From NCBI GenBank assembly GCA_004563405.1, contig SFTH01000005.1, positions 1 through 64,000 on the forward strand: 64,000 nt of DNA. Reading direction: 5' to 3'. This document shows positions 31,613 through 40,636 of the stretch, piece by piece. The stretch is from a bacterium (GTDB lineage: Bacteria > Bacillota > Clostridia > Christensenellales > Aristaeellaceae). The notes under the pieces were generated by a model. It was not told the origin of the DNA. It searched no databases and saw nothing but the letters and a program-made list of their open reading frames with translations. The translations under genes were made by a program, and so were the position numbers. The first letter of the stretch is position 1, and every line of letters starts with the position of its first letter.

Positions 31613-33496
31613 ATGCTGAAAGATATTCAGAGTCCTGCGCAGCTGAAGGAACTCTCCCTGGATCAATTGAACGCGTTGGCGCAGGAAATCCGCGACGAGC
31701 TGATCAAGACCGTCTCCGAGAACGGCGGACACCTGGCTTCCAACCTGGGCATCGTGGAGCTCACCATTGCCATGCACTGCGTGTTCGACTGCCCCGAGGA
31801 CAAATTCGTGTTCGACGTGGGCCATCAGAGCTATGTGCACAAGCTGCTCACCGGGCGCTACGAACGCTTTGAGACCCTGCGCCGGGAGGGCGGCCTCAGC
31901 GGCTTTCCCGATGCGGCGGAGAGTCCCTACGATTGCTTCGTGGCAGGACACGCCTCCACGGCGATCTCCGCGGCGCTGGGCATGGCCCGCACCCGGGAGA
32001 TCATGCATGGGCAGAACCGCGTGGTCGCCGTGGTGGGCGACGGCGCGCTGACCGGCGGTATGTGTTACGAAGCGCTCAACGACGCCGGGCAGAGCGAAAT
32101 CCCCATGACGGTCATTCTGAACGACAACGAGATGTCCATCTCGAAAAACGTGGGCGCGCTCAGCCGCTATCTGAACGGCCTGCGGCAGAGCAAGGGCTAT
32201 CGCGCCTTCAAGCGCGGCGTCCGGCGCTGGCTGGAGAAGGTGCCCAAAATTGGCGTGCCCATCTTCCGCTTCATCGAGAAGCTTCGCGATGCGCTCAAGT
32301 CGCTGGTGATCGACGGCAAGTTCTTCGAGGCTCTGGGCTTTGTCTACCTCGGTCCCATCGATGGCCACGACATCAAGCACCTGATACGCGTGCTGCGCAG
32401 GGCGCGGGACGACCGGCGGCCCGTGCTGGTTCACGTCATCACCCAGAAGGGGCGCGGCTACAGGCCGGCGGAGAACCATCCGGATCAGTACCACGGCGTG
32501 GCCCCCTTCTACATCGATTCCGGAAAGCGGCGGAGCAGCGATTCCACGGCCAGCTGCGGAAAAATCGCGGCGCATCAGCTCAGCGAGATGGCCGATGCAG
32601 ACATCCGCATCAGCGTGATCAGCGCGGCGATGGTGGATGGAACGGGCATGGCGGAGTTCCAGCAGAGGCATCCCGATCGCTTCTTCGATGTGGGCATTGC
32701 GGAGGAGCATGCCGTGACCATGGCGGCGGGCATGGCCGCAACGGGCATGAAGCCCTACGTCGCCATCTATTCGACCTTTTTGCAGCGCAGCTACGATCAG
32801 ATGCTCATCGACGTCTGCCGGTGCTCCCTGCCGGTGACCTTCCTGCTGGATCACGCAGGCTTTGTGGGCGCGGACGGCCGCACCCATCAGGGCCTGTTTG
32901 ATCTGAGCTTCATGCGCTCCATGCCGAATCTCGTGATTGCCGCGCCCCGGGACGTGCGGGAATTGAAGAAGCTCATCGACCTGAGCGCCACGATGAACGC
33001 GCCCATGGCCATACGCTATCCCAAGGACGGCCTGGATCTTGGAGCGGGTCTGGCCTCCCAGATGCCAATGGAAGTGGGCAAGTGGGAACTTCTGAGCGAC
33101 GGTGAGGACGTGATGATCTTTGCCGTCGGGCCGATGGTGCAGATTGCCATGCAGGCGGCCATCGAGCTGATGGGCAGGCAGGTGCGCGCGGGCGTCGTAG
33201 ACGCATGCTTCATAAAGCCCATGGATGAAGAGCTCCTGCTCAAAAAGGCTGCGGGCGTTCAGCTGGTGGTGACCCTGGAGGAAAACAGCGTCATTGGCGG
33301 CCTGGGCGAGGGCGTGGCCCACGTTCTGTCGGAGCGCGGCGTAAACAACCGGCGCATGCTGATTCTGGGCGCGCCGGATCGCTTTGTCTCCCATGCGCGC
33401 ATCTCCCAGCAGCGGCACGCAAGCGGCCTGTCCAGGGAGGATATTTGCCGGAGAATACTGGAAGCAATGGATGAAATCCACGGAGGCGAACGATGA
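31613..33496 (+). CDS. dxs: 1-deoxy-D-xylulose-5-phosphate synthase
   Basis: A 627-residue thiamine-diphosphate enzyme, full length. The N-terminal domain has HLASNLGIVELT, the GHASTAISAALG segment and the cofactor motif GDGALTGGMCYEALN with NDNEMSIS. The transketolase pyrimidine domain shows EEHAVTMAAG with the catalytic Glu, and a C-terminal domain follows. It makes DXP from pyruvate and glyceraldehyde-3-phosphate, the first step of the MEP isoprenoid pathway. Its stop overlaps the tlyA start. Confidence 0.98.
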   Translation: MLKDIQSPAQLKELSLDQLNALAQEIRDELIKTVSENGGHLASNLGIVELTIAMHCVFDCPEDKFVFDVGHQSYVHKLLTGRYERFETLRREGGLSGFPDAAESPYDCFVAGHASTAISAALGMARTREIMHGQNRVVAVVGDGALTGGMCYEALNDAGQSEIPMTVILNDNEMSISKNVGALSRYLNGLRQSKGYRAFKRGVRRWLEKVPKIGVPIFRFIEKLRDALKSLVIDGKFFEALGFVYLGPIDGHDIKHLIRVLRRARDDRRPVLVHVITQKGRGYRPAENHPDQYHGVAPFYIDSGKRRSSDSTASCGKIAAHQLSEMADADIRISVISAAMVDGTGMAEFQQRHPDRFFDVGIAEEHAVTMAAGMAATGMKPYVAIYSTFLQRSYDQMLIDVCRCSLPVTFLLDHAGFVGADGRTHQGLFDLSFMRSMPNLVIAAPRDVRELKKLIDLSATMNAPMAIRYPKDGLDLGAGLASQMPMEVGKWELLSDGEDVMIFAVGPMVQIAMQAAIELMGRQVRAGVVDACFIKPMDEELLLKKAAGVQLVVTLEENSVIGGLGEGVAHVLSERGVNNRRMLILGAPDRFVSHARISQQRHASGLSREDICRRILEAMDEIHGGER

Positions 33497-34323
33497 AGCG
33501 CAGGCGCGCGGACGTCGCGCTCTATGAGGATTTGAACCTGGAGAGCGTCGCACTGGCCCGGGCGCTGATCATGGAGGGCCGGGTGATGGCCGGGGACCGG
33601 AAGATTCGCAACGCCAGCGAACCCGTGCGTGCGGGCGAGGTGCTGCGGGTGAAGGGAAAGGAGCTGGACGCCTACGTCAGCCGCGGCGCACATAAGCTGA
33701 AGAAGGCGCTGGAGGTATTTTCCATCCGCCTGGACGATGCGGTGTGCGTGGATGTCGGCGCGTCCACGGGCGGCTTTACGGACGTGATGCTGCGCGCGGG
33801 CGCGCGGCGCGTCTACTGCGTGGACGTGGGTTACAACCTGCTGGACTACCGTCTGCGCAGCGATCCGAGGGTCACGACGCTGGAGCGCACGAACGCGCGC
33901 TTTCTGACATCTCAGCACTTTGCGGAGGCTCCGGAGTTTGGGGCGACGGATGTGTCCTTCATTTCCCTGAAGGCGGTGCTCCCAACGGTGCTTCCACTGT
34001 TGACCGGGCGGCGGGAGTTCGTGGCGCTGGTCAAGCCCCAGTTTGAGGCCGCGAAGGAGGACGTGGGGGAGAAGGGCGTGGTGCGCGACCCTGCGGTGCA
34101 CGCAGCCGTTCTTACCGATATGCTCGAATTTGTGAAGACGACGCCCTGGGCTGCGGCGGGTTTGGATTTTTCCCCGGTGCGCGGCCCGGAGGGCAACATC
34201 GAATTTCTGCTGCACCTGCTCCCGCGGGAGGCGGTGGAGCGCGAAGTGGAGCCGCGGGAGATAAATGACATAATTACGTCAGCTTATGACAAATTTCTTA
34301 AATCGTCCGCAGAAGGCTTGTAA
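33493..34323 (+). CDS. tlyA: TlyA family rRNA 2'-O-methyltransferase
   Basis: A 276-residue protein. The N-terminal S4 RNA-binding domain (about 1-60) is followed by an FtsJ-like methyltransferase: SRGAHKLKKALEVF (Lys), the SAM site DVGASTGGFTDVMLRAGA, DVSFISLKAVLP and LVKPQFEA (Lys). TlyA methylates ribosomal RNA riboses in other bacteria; the target is not known here. In Clostridia it is routinely placed between dxs and nadK, as here. The start overlaps dxs by 4 bp. Confidence 0.94.
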   Translation: MKRRRADVALYEDLNLESVALARALIMEGRVMAGDRKIRNASEPVRAGEVLRVKGKELDAYVSRGAHKLKKALEVFSIRLDDAVCVDVGASTGGFTDVMLRAGARRVYCVDVGYNLLDYRLRSDPRVTTLERTNARFLTSQHFAEAPEFGATDVSFISLKAVLPTVLPLLTGRREFVALVKPQFEAAKEDVGEKGVVRDPAVHAAVLTDMLEFVKTTPWAAAGLDFSPVRGPEGNIEFLLHLLPREAVEREVEPREINDIITSAYDKFLKSSAEGL

Positions 34324-34371
34324 GTTCGATTTTCTTTGGTATATTGTATATATGGACGTGAGGTGATTCGC

Positions 34372-35220
34372 ATGGAATTTCGAAGAGTAGGGATCGTCTG
34401 GAATCCGTCCAAGCGCACCGGCTTCGAAGTTGCTCGCGAATTGAAGAAAATCCTGGATGAATATGACATATCGGTCACCACAGGCATTACGCTTGCGCAT
34501 GCGCTGGGAAATCCGGAACTGTCAGAGGGTGGGTTTCAGGACTGCGATCTGCTGATTGTTCTGGGCGGAGACGGCACGATACTCTCCGCGCTGGATCATG
34601 CGCTGCCGAATGACATTCCCATGCTGGGGATCAATCTGGGCAGAATGGGGTTTCTGACGGAGGTGGATCCCGCAGATCTGCGGAGGGACGTCGTGCGCGT
34701 GCTCGAGGGGAAATACACCATTGATTCGAGGATGACGATGACCCTGCGCGGCGCGGACGAGCGCAACATGTTTGCACTGAACGAGATTGTGGTTTCCCGT
34801 TCAACGCCTGCTGTGCGCGTTCTCTCGCTGGAGATCGAGGTCAATGGGATGCTGGTCGATCGAATATCGGGCGATGGACTGATTGTGGCGAGCGCCACGG
34901 GGTCAACCGCCTATTCGCTGTCCGCGGGCGGGCCAATTATTCGTCCCGGCCTGGACTGCTTTGTCATTACGCCAATCTGTCCCCACACGATGAATGCCCG
35001 TCCGGTGGTCGTATCCTCGAGTGATATGATAACGATTCGTGTGTTGGACGATCGGGGTGGAGCGCATGCCGTGCTCGACGGACGAAAGACCGTGGAGCTG
35101 CAAAGGGGAGAACCCGGCGTTACCATCATGCGTTCTGACCTCAAGGCGAGGTTTATTCGCCTCCACGACCGTAATTATTTCGGGTTGCTTCGGGATAAGC
35201 TGTCTGAGTGGACCCATTGA
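34372..35220 (+). CDS. nadK: NAD kinase
   Basis: A 282-residue protein with the diagnostic GGDGTILSA motif, the following NLGRMGFLTEVD segment and the conserved loop SGDGLIVASATGSTAYSLSAGGPI. It phosphorylates NAD to NADP. I chose the ATG at 34372, 8 nt after GAGGTG; an upstream TTG in frame (34336) lacks a ribosome binding site. It begins 48 bp after tlyA. Confidence 0.97.
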   Translation: MEFRRVGIVWNPSKRTGFEVARELKKILDEYDISVTTGITLAHALGNPELSEGGFQDCDLLIVLGGDGTILSALDHALPNDIPMLGINLGRMGFLTEVDPADLRRDVVRVLEGKYTIDSRMTMTLRGADERNMFALNEIVVSRSTPAVRVLSLEIEVNGMLVDRISGDGLIVASATGSTAYSLSAGGPIIRPGLDCFVITPICPHTMNARPVVVSSSDMITIRVLDDRGGAHAVLDGRKTVELQRGEPGVTIMRSDLKARFIRLHDRNYFGLLRDKLSEWTH

Positions 35221-35262
35221 GCGCAGAGACAGGAGAGCAGAGACAGGAAGGAAGAACCGGAC

Positions 35263-35715
35263 ATGAAGAGCGCGCGCCACAATCTGATTTTGGAAATCAT
35301 TGAGAATAAAGACATCGAGACACAGGAAGAACTTGCGGAGGAACTGAAGAATCACGGCGTAAAGGTCACCCAGGCCACCGTATCGAGGGATATCAAGGAA
35401 CTGCGCCTGCTGAAGGTGCTCTCTGAGCATGGCGGCTACAAGTATGCCACCGTCGAGCGCGCGGAAAAGGGCATGAACGACCGCTTCATTCGTATTCTGA
35501 CCGAGTCCATCGTCAGCATCGAATGTGTGGACAACCTGATGGTCATCAAGACCCTTTCCGCCAGCGCGTCGGCGGCCTGCGAGGCCATTGACTCCATGAA
35601 GTGGAGCGAGGTGCTGGGCACCATTGCGGGCGACAACACGCTGCTGATCATCGGTCGTTCCCAAGAGGCCATCGAGGCCCTGGAGAACCGCTTCAACAAC
35701 CTGCTGAAGAGATAG
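35263..35715 (+). CDS. argR: Arginine repressor ArgR
   Basis: A 150-residue ArgR/AhrC. The N-terminal winged helix contains TQEELAEELKNHG and VTQATVSRDIKELRL, and the C-terminal oligomerisation/arginine domain contains the GDNTLLIIGRS segment with the conserved Asp. In the presence of arginine a hexamer represses arginine biosynthesis and activates catabolism. It sits between nadK and recN as in many Clostridia; no arginine genes are in the window. Confidence 0.96.
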   Translation: MKSARHNLILEIIENKDIETQEELAEELKNHGVKVTQATVSRDIKELRLLKVLSEHGGYKYATVERAEKGMNDRFIRILTESIVSIECVDNLMVIKTLSASASAACEAIDSMKWSEVLGTIAGDNTLLIIGRSQEAIEALENRFNNLLKR

Positions 35716-35721
35716 AGAATC

Positions 35722-37407
35722 ATGCTTTTGGAACTGACAATTCGGAATATTGCCCTCATTGAATCGCTGCGCATTGAATTTGCGCAGGGATTCAATGTGC
35801 TTACTGGCGAAACCGGCGCGGGCAAGTCCATTGTAGTGGACTGCGTGAACCTGGCGCTGGGCGGACGCGCGGACCGGGATATGATTCGCACCGGCGCGGA
35901 TAAGGGCAGCGTTGAGGCCCTGTTCGACATCTCCCAAAATGTGCAGGCGCTGCGCCTTGCGGAGGAGCTGGGCGTGGAGGCGGATGGCGGCGTGGTCTGC
36001 GTTTCGCGGGAGCTCAGCCGCAGCGGACGCAATCTCTGCCGGATTGCGGGCACGGTGCTGCCGCTGACGGCGCTGAAGCAGTTTATGGCGCTGCTCGTGG
36101 ATGTTCACGGCCAGCACGAGCATCAGGCGCTGATGAATCCCCAACGCCACATGGATTTTCTGGACGCCTTTGGAGACGTGGCGCACGAAGAGCTGCGCGG
36201 GCAGGTGCGAAGCGCCTACACCGCGCGCATGGAGACCGCGACGTCCCTGCGCGCCCTGCTGAAGGATGCAGCGGAACGCGAGCGGTTGATCGACATGCTC
36301 AGCTTCCAGGTTCAGGAGATCGAGGCAGCAAAGCTGAAGAGCGGCGAGGAGGAAAAGCTGGAGCGCAAGCTGAAGATGCTGGAGAATGCGGAAAAGGTGC
36401 GCGACGGCGTGGAGACGGCCTATCAGCTCACCTACGGCGGCGATGGCGCTTCCATGAGCGCACAGGAGGCGCTGCTTCGCGCTTCGGACGCGCTGCAGGG
36501 CATCGCAGGTCTGGATCCCCGCTTCGACCGGCTGAGCGGGGAACTGCGCAATCTCTATTACGCGGCACAGGAGGCGGGCAGCGAGCTCCAGACCATCCTG
36601 GAGGAGCTGAGCTTTGATCCCCGGTTGATGGATAAAATCGCGGATCGGCTGGATCTGATCTCCCGCCTGGAGCGCAAGTACGGCGCGACCGAGGCGGAGG
36701 TCATCGCCTTCGGCGAAGCTGCGCGGGCGCGACTGGAGTCCGTGCAGTCGGGCGATGCGCGCATCGCGGAGCTCAAGAAGCAGCTCAAGGCGCAGGATCA
36801 CGCCCTTCGGGAGGCGTGCGCCGCGCTCACGGCGTCCAGACGAAGGCTTGCTACGGCGCTGGAGGAGGGAATTGTCGGCCAGTTGAAGGATCTGGGCATG
36901 GCGAAGACCCGCTTTCGCGTGGAGTTCAGACCGCTCGAAAAGCCCGGCGCAAACGGCGCGGATGAGATCGAGTTCATGATCTCTCCGAATCCCGGGGAGC
37001 CCCTGCGCCCCCTTGCGGCCATTGCCTCCGGCGGCGAGCTCTCGCGCATCATGCTCGCGCTCAAGACGCTTTCGCTGAACCGCGGCGGCGTGGACAGCAT
37101 GGTCTTTGACGAGATTGACACGGGCGTTTCCGGCCGCATGGCGCAGGTGGTGGGCGAAAAGATGCGCGACATTGCCGGAACGAAGCAGGTGCTCTGCGTG
37201 ACCCATCTTCCGCAGATCGCCGCCCTGGGCGACGCTCATTTCCGCGTGGAAAAGCGCACCGAGGGCGAGCGGACCCAGACGAACGTGGTCCGGCTCGACG
37301 AGGACGGGCGCGTTCACGAGCTTTCGCGGCTGGTGGGCGGAGCGTCGGACAGCGAAAGTAGCCTTTCCCATGCGCGGCACATGCTTGAGGAGGCCCGGCG
37401 CGCCTGA
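35722..37407 (+). CDS. recN: DNA repair protein RecN
   Basis: A 561-residue SMC-like ATPase, normal length. Walker A GETGAGKSI is at 31-39. A long coiled-coil middle (about 155-370) is interrupted by the QVQEIEAAKL region. The ABC signature is SGGELSRIMLALK and Walker B is MVFDEIDTGVSG. It acts early in double-strand-break repair. It starts 6 bp after argR. In most Clostridia spoIVB and spo0A follow; here they do not. Confidence 0.97.
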   Translation: MLLELTIRNIALIESLRIEFAQGFNVLTGETGAGKSIVVDCVNLALGGRADRDMIRTGADKGSVEALFDISQNVQALRLAEELGVEADGGVVCVSRELSRSGRNLCRIAGTVLPLTALKQFMALLVDVHGQHEHQALMNPQRHMDFLDAFGDVAHEELRGQVRSAYTARMETATSLRALLKDAAERERLIDMLSFQVQEIEAAKLKSGEEEKLERKLKMLENAEKVRDGVETAYQLTYGGDGASMSAQEALLRASDALQGIAGLDPRFDRLSGELRNLYYAAQEAGSELQTILEELSFDPRLMDKIADRLDLISRLERKYGATEAEVIAFGEAARARLESVQSGDARIAELKKQLKAQDHALREACAALTASRRRLATALEEGIVGQLKDLGMAKTRFRVEFRPLEKPGANGADEIEFMISPNPGEPLRPLAAIASGGELSRIMLALKTLSLNRGGVDSMVFDEIDTGVSGRMAQVVGEKMRDIAGTKQVLCVTHLPQIAALGDAHFRVEKRTEGERTQTNVVRLDEDGRVHELSRLVGGASDSESSLSHARHMLEEARRA

Positions 37408-37443
37408 GCGCGCGGGGCAACGGAGATCCTTACGATTCCACAA

Positions 37444-37477
37444 AAGACAACCGCGGCGTCTGCGTCGCGGTTGTCTT
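37444..37477 (+). terminator. Hairpin after recN
   Basis: AAGACAACCGCG (37444-37455) pairs perfectly with 37466-37477 around a 10-nt loop. The 3' arm ends in GTCTT with no long T tract. It ends the nusB to recN stretch. Confidence 0.65.
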
Positions 37478-37599
37478 GCGCTTCGTTGTCGGCACCGAGT
37501 GAAAAAACGAGGCAAAATGCAAAATTCTGCATCCGTGTCTTTGAAACATAATTCATGCACTATACACATACATTTTATTCGAACATAAAACTTCTTGGA

Positions 37600-37605
37600 T
37601 ATAAT
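37600..37605 (+). promoter_or_regulatory. Possible -10 box of the sensor gene
   Basis: A perfect TATAAT at 37600-37605 lies in a locally AT-rich stretch about 90 bp upstream of the sensor start. The best -35 candidate (TTCGAA, 16 bp upstream) is poor. The remainder of 37478-37694 shows nothing else. Confidence 0.4.
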
Positions 37606-37694
37606 ATGAACAGGATAAACTCGACATTTAAGGCTCCTTGGCCGAAGGCTTTTTCGAATCTGGAAAGGTATTCGTTGGAGGGTGCGGAGAGTGC

Positions 37695-39821
37695 ATGAAG
37701 AGAATCAGGAATTTATTCAAAAAAGATAGATACGGCGTGCTGCGCGGCGGACTGGGAATGGGCCTGTTGATCGCGCTGAGCGCAATGCTGACGACGTACG
37801 GAATCGTGCTGTACGACGCGGCCTTTGAGGAGGAGCGCGCGTCGGACGCAGCGCGACGGGTGGCCGCGCAATTTGAACATCTGGTGGACGACGCCTTCGA
37901 GCGCATGAACGCAACGGCGGATCTGCTGGACGCTGCGACCGTGGAAGAGGGCGCGCTTCTGGAAAACCTGACCCAATACGGCCCCTTCACCGAGGCGGGC
38001 GTGGTTCGCGAAGGCGCGCTGCGCGGCGCGGACGGCAGCGTATCGCCCGTGCAGGAAGGTACTTCCTACGTTCACTACAATTCGACGAACCGATCCGAAA
38101 AGATCATCGCCCAGACGGATAGCGTCATTCAGCTGAGGGTTTCGCTCGGGGAAGCGGGCGAACTGGCGGCGTGGGTTGATCCGTCGTGCATGGACGAGGC
38201 GATGCAATGTGCCTTTTTCGCTTCGTATAACTACGCGGTCTACAACAGCACGACGGGCGCGTTCCTGTTGAACTGCACGCCCTTTGCGCATGAAAGCTAT
38301 TACGATACGCTGCTTGAGCTGAATGAGGATGGAAAAGCGGAGGCCCTGCTCAGCAAGGGTTCTGCCCAGACGCGGATTCGCGATCGCGAGGGCGGGGCTT
38401 ATTACATCGCACAGCGGCAGACCGGCGTTTTGCCCTGGAGCATTGCGCTGATGCTTCCGGAATCTCTGGTGGGAAGTCACTCGACCATCGTTCAGACGAT
38501 ACCTGTGGCAATGGTTGTCATCGCGGTGTTCCTGATTCTCGTGCTCACGCTGCAGACCGCCTTTGCGCTCTACCGCATACGGCAGACCAACCGGCGGACG
38601 GAGCGGGCGCTTGAGGTGGGCGAGCGTGCGTTGAACACGGCGGCCGCCGAGGCGCGCGCGACTCTGCTCGTCTATCAGCGCGGTTCGGACAGCAAAATGC
38701 CCTGCTACGATGGCCTCGGGCTGATCGGCGGGGCTTCCGGCGGCGCGCGGCGCGCGACGTTTAAGGAGATTGAAGCCGCATGCCGCCTCAGCGAGGAGGA
38801 CATGGAGCAGCTGCGCGAGCGGATGCGGGAGCTGGCCGTGGGCGCAACGGCGGAGCTCACGCTGCGCAGTCTCGCCAAGGAGCGCGAGGAGCATCTGTTG
38901 CGCTTCGTGCTGAGTGCGCCCAGGGATGACGGCAATACGATCATCATCAGCGTACGCGATTGCACCTTCCAGGTGCTCTCTCAGAACCAGGAGGAAGAGG
39001 AGCGCAATTACCGCCGCGCCGTGGAATCGAGAACGGAATCCATCTGGCAGATCAACATCAGCAGAGACCGCTGGCGGCTGGTGCATGCGCGGCAGCAGAA
39101 AGTAGTCAGGGCGCTTGGCATCGTTCAGGGCGCGTGGCGGGAGTACAGCGCGGATCTCAACGGTGCGATGCGGAATTATGTGATGCCGGACGACTACGAC
39201 GATTATGCGAATTCTCTGAGCATCGCGGGCATTTCGGCGATGTATCGCTCCGGAAAGTTTCAGCACACCAGCGACTACCGCGTGCGCATCGGCGAGGATT
39301 ATGTGTGGCACCGCATGACGCTGCGCATCAGCATCAATCCGGAGACGGGAGATATCCTTGCCAACATCTATGTATTCAACGTGGACGCGGAGAAGAATGC
39401 GGAGCTTGAGCGCGGCGAGCGCAAGCGCATTCTGCACCAGACGCTTACGGCGCTGGGAAGCCTCTATTACGGCCTGTACTACGTCGATCTGGAGAAGGAT
39501 CTCTGCTACGCGGCCAAGGCCCATGGCGGCGAGCTGGTGACGCAGCTGTGCACGCCCTACAAGGTGACCTTTGACGCCTACATTGACACCGTCGTACACC
39601 CGGACGACCGGGAACGACTGCGCAACATGCTCAGCGCGTACACGCTGCACAGGAGCATGACGGAGGGCTCTCACTACCAGCGCTGCGAATACCGCCGCCG
39701 TACAGATGACGGTTATCGCCGGGCGGAGGTCATTGTGCAGCCCGCGCGCTTTGAAAACGGTATCGTGCGCGAGGTTGTGCTCGCCCTGAACAACATTGAA
39801 GACAGGGAAAAGGCGGACTGA
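37695..39821 (+). CDS. Membrane sensor protein with extracellular domain and PAS-like regions, no output domain
   Basis: A 708-residue protein. A first membrane helix (about 21-42) is followed by an extracellular sensing region of about 230 residues, a second helix near 272-295, then a cytoplasmic part. The latter contains a helical linker (ERALEVGERALNTAA), PAS-like segments near 440-560 (RTESIWQINISRDRW) and a final PAS-like unit (LYYVDLEKD, VVHPDDRERLRNML). It ends after NNIEDREKAD, where related proteins continue into a histidine kinase or GGDEF domain. No such domain follows; a terminator begins 22 bp later. I chose the ATG at 37695 behind CGGAGAG. The ligand and partner are unknown. Confidence 0.75.
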   Translation: MKRIRNLFKKDRYGVLRGGLGMGLLIALSAMLTTYGIVLYDAAFEEERASDAARRVAAQFEHLVDDAFERMNATADLLDAATVEEGALLENLTQYGPFTEAGVVREGALRGADGSVSPVQEGTSYVHYNSTNRSEKIIAQTDSVIQLRVSLGEAGELAAWVDPSCMDEAMQCAFFASYNYAVYNSTTGAFLLNCTPFAHESYYDTLLELNEDGKAEALLSKGSAQTRIRDREGGAYYIAQRQTGVLPWSIALMLPESLVGSHSTIVQTIPVAMVVIAVFLILVLTLQTAFALYRIRQTNRRTERALEVGERALNTAAAEARATLLVYQRGSDSKMPCYDGLGLIGGASGGARRATFKEIEAACRLSEEDMEQLRERMRELAVGATAELTLRSLAKEREEHLLRFVLSAPRDDGNTIIISVRDCTFQVLSQNQEEEERNYRRAVESRTESIWQINISRDRWRLVHARQQKVVRALGIVQGAWREYSADLNGAMRNYVMPDDYDDYANSLSIAGISAMYRSGKFQHTSDYRVRIGEDYVWHRMTLRISINPETGDILANIYVFNVDAEKNAELERGERKRILHQTLTALGSLYYGLYYVDLEKDLCYAAKAHGGELVTQLCTPYKVTFDAYIDTVVHPDDRERLRNMLSAYTLHRSMTEGSHYQRCEYRRRTDDGYRRAEVIVQPARFENGIVREVVLALNNIEDREKAD

Positions 39822-39842
39822 GCAGACAGCGGCTGCAAAACG

Positions 39843-39897
39843 CGCCCCCGCCCCTCGTTCGGAACATCCTCCGAACGAAGGGCGGGGGCGTTGTTTT
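39843..39897. terminator. Strong bidirectional terminator
   Basis: A long GC-rich stem (39843-39862 with 39871-39890, one mismatch) has an 8-nt loop, with TTGTTTT after the right arm and a T-containing flank on the other strand. It separates the sensor gene from the convergent ECF operon. Confidence 0.85.
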
Positions 39898-39931
39898 GCC
39901 CGGAAGGAGCGCAGGTGTATCTTTGCGCGCC

Positions 39932-40636
39932 TCAGCAGCCGTATTTGATGCGCACGCGGTCCAGCTTTTCTCCGAAGGGGCGGGAGAGAAGGTTCAGAAA
40001 GACCACGTTGGAGATGGCGTAGAGGACGGTGTAGGGCAGGGCGCTCGCGAGCGCAGCCGCATAGAGCGCGGGATTGAAGCTGCCGTTGTACCAGAGTACC
40101 GTCCAGACGTCCATAATAAAGGAATAAGCCACGCCCGCGAACACGCCATAGAGGGTGAGCGCGATGCGGCTGCGCCGCAGCGGACGGTTCAACAGTCCGG
40201 CCAGCAGGCCCAGAAGTCCCCAGGAGAGCATCTGAAAGGGCGTCCATGGACCCTGTCCAAAGTAGAAGTTGGAGATCAGCGCCGAGAGCGCGCCCGTAAG
40301 GAAGCCGGCCTCAGGGCCCAGATAGATCGCCGTGATGACCACCACCGCAGTGATGGGCTTGAACGCAGGAATGGCCGCGAAGACGAAACGCCCCAGTACG
40401 GAGAGCGCCGTCATGACCGCGACCAGGATCATCCGCCGGGAGCCGGTCTTGCGGCGCTCGAAGCCGCAGGAGAACAGCAGCAGGGCGAGCAGCGTCATCA
40501 GCAGGCTGGAGAGCGCGTAGTGGCCCCGCCCTGGCCCCAGTGCGAACCAGAGCACAGCTGCGGGCGCGAGCACGAAGGGAATGAGTATGCCCAGCGCGCG
40601 CCGGAGCCGGGCGCTTCGAATGAGCAGCAGCTTCAT
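39932..40636 (-). CDS. ECF transporter S component, probable corrinoid specificity
   Basis: A 234-residue membrane protein with an N-terminal pair of helices and then the typical S-component core: LVAVMTALSVLGRFVF, FKPITAVVVITAIYLGPEAGFLTGALSALISNFYFG split by short turns, and a C-terminal helical region. The alanine/glycine-rich first core helix is where S components contact EcfT. Specificity cannot be read from the protein alone. Cobalamin or another corrinoid is inferred from the riboswitch that controls the operon. The ATG overlaps the EcfA stop by 4 bp. It is the last gene of a five-gene operon. Confidence 0.85.
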   Translation of the reverse strand: MKLLLIRSARLRRALGILIPFVLAPAAVLWFALGPGRGHYALSSLLMTLLALLLFSCGFERRKTGSRRMILVAVMTALSVLGRFVFAAIPAFKPITAVVVITAIYLGPEAGFLTGALSALISNFYFGQGPWTPFQMLSWGLLGLLAGLLNRPLRRSRIALTLYGVFAGVAYSFIMDVWTVLWYNGSFNPALYAAALASALPYTVLYAISNVVFLNLLSRPFGEKLDRVRIKYGC

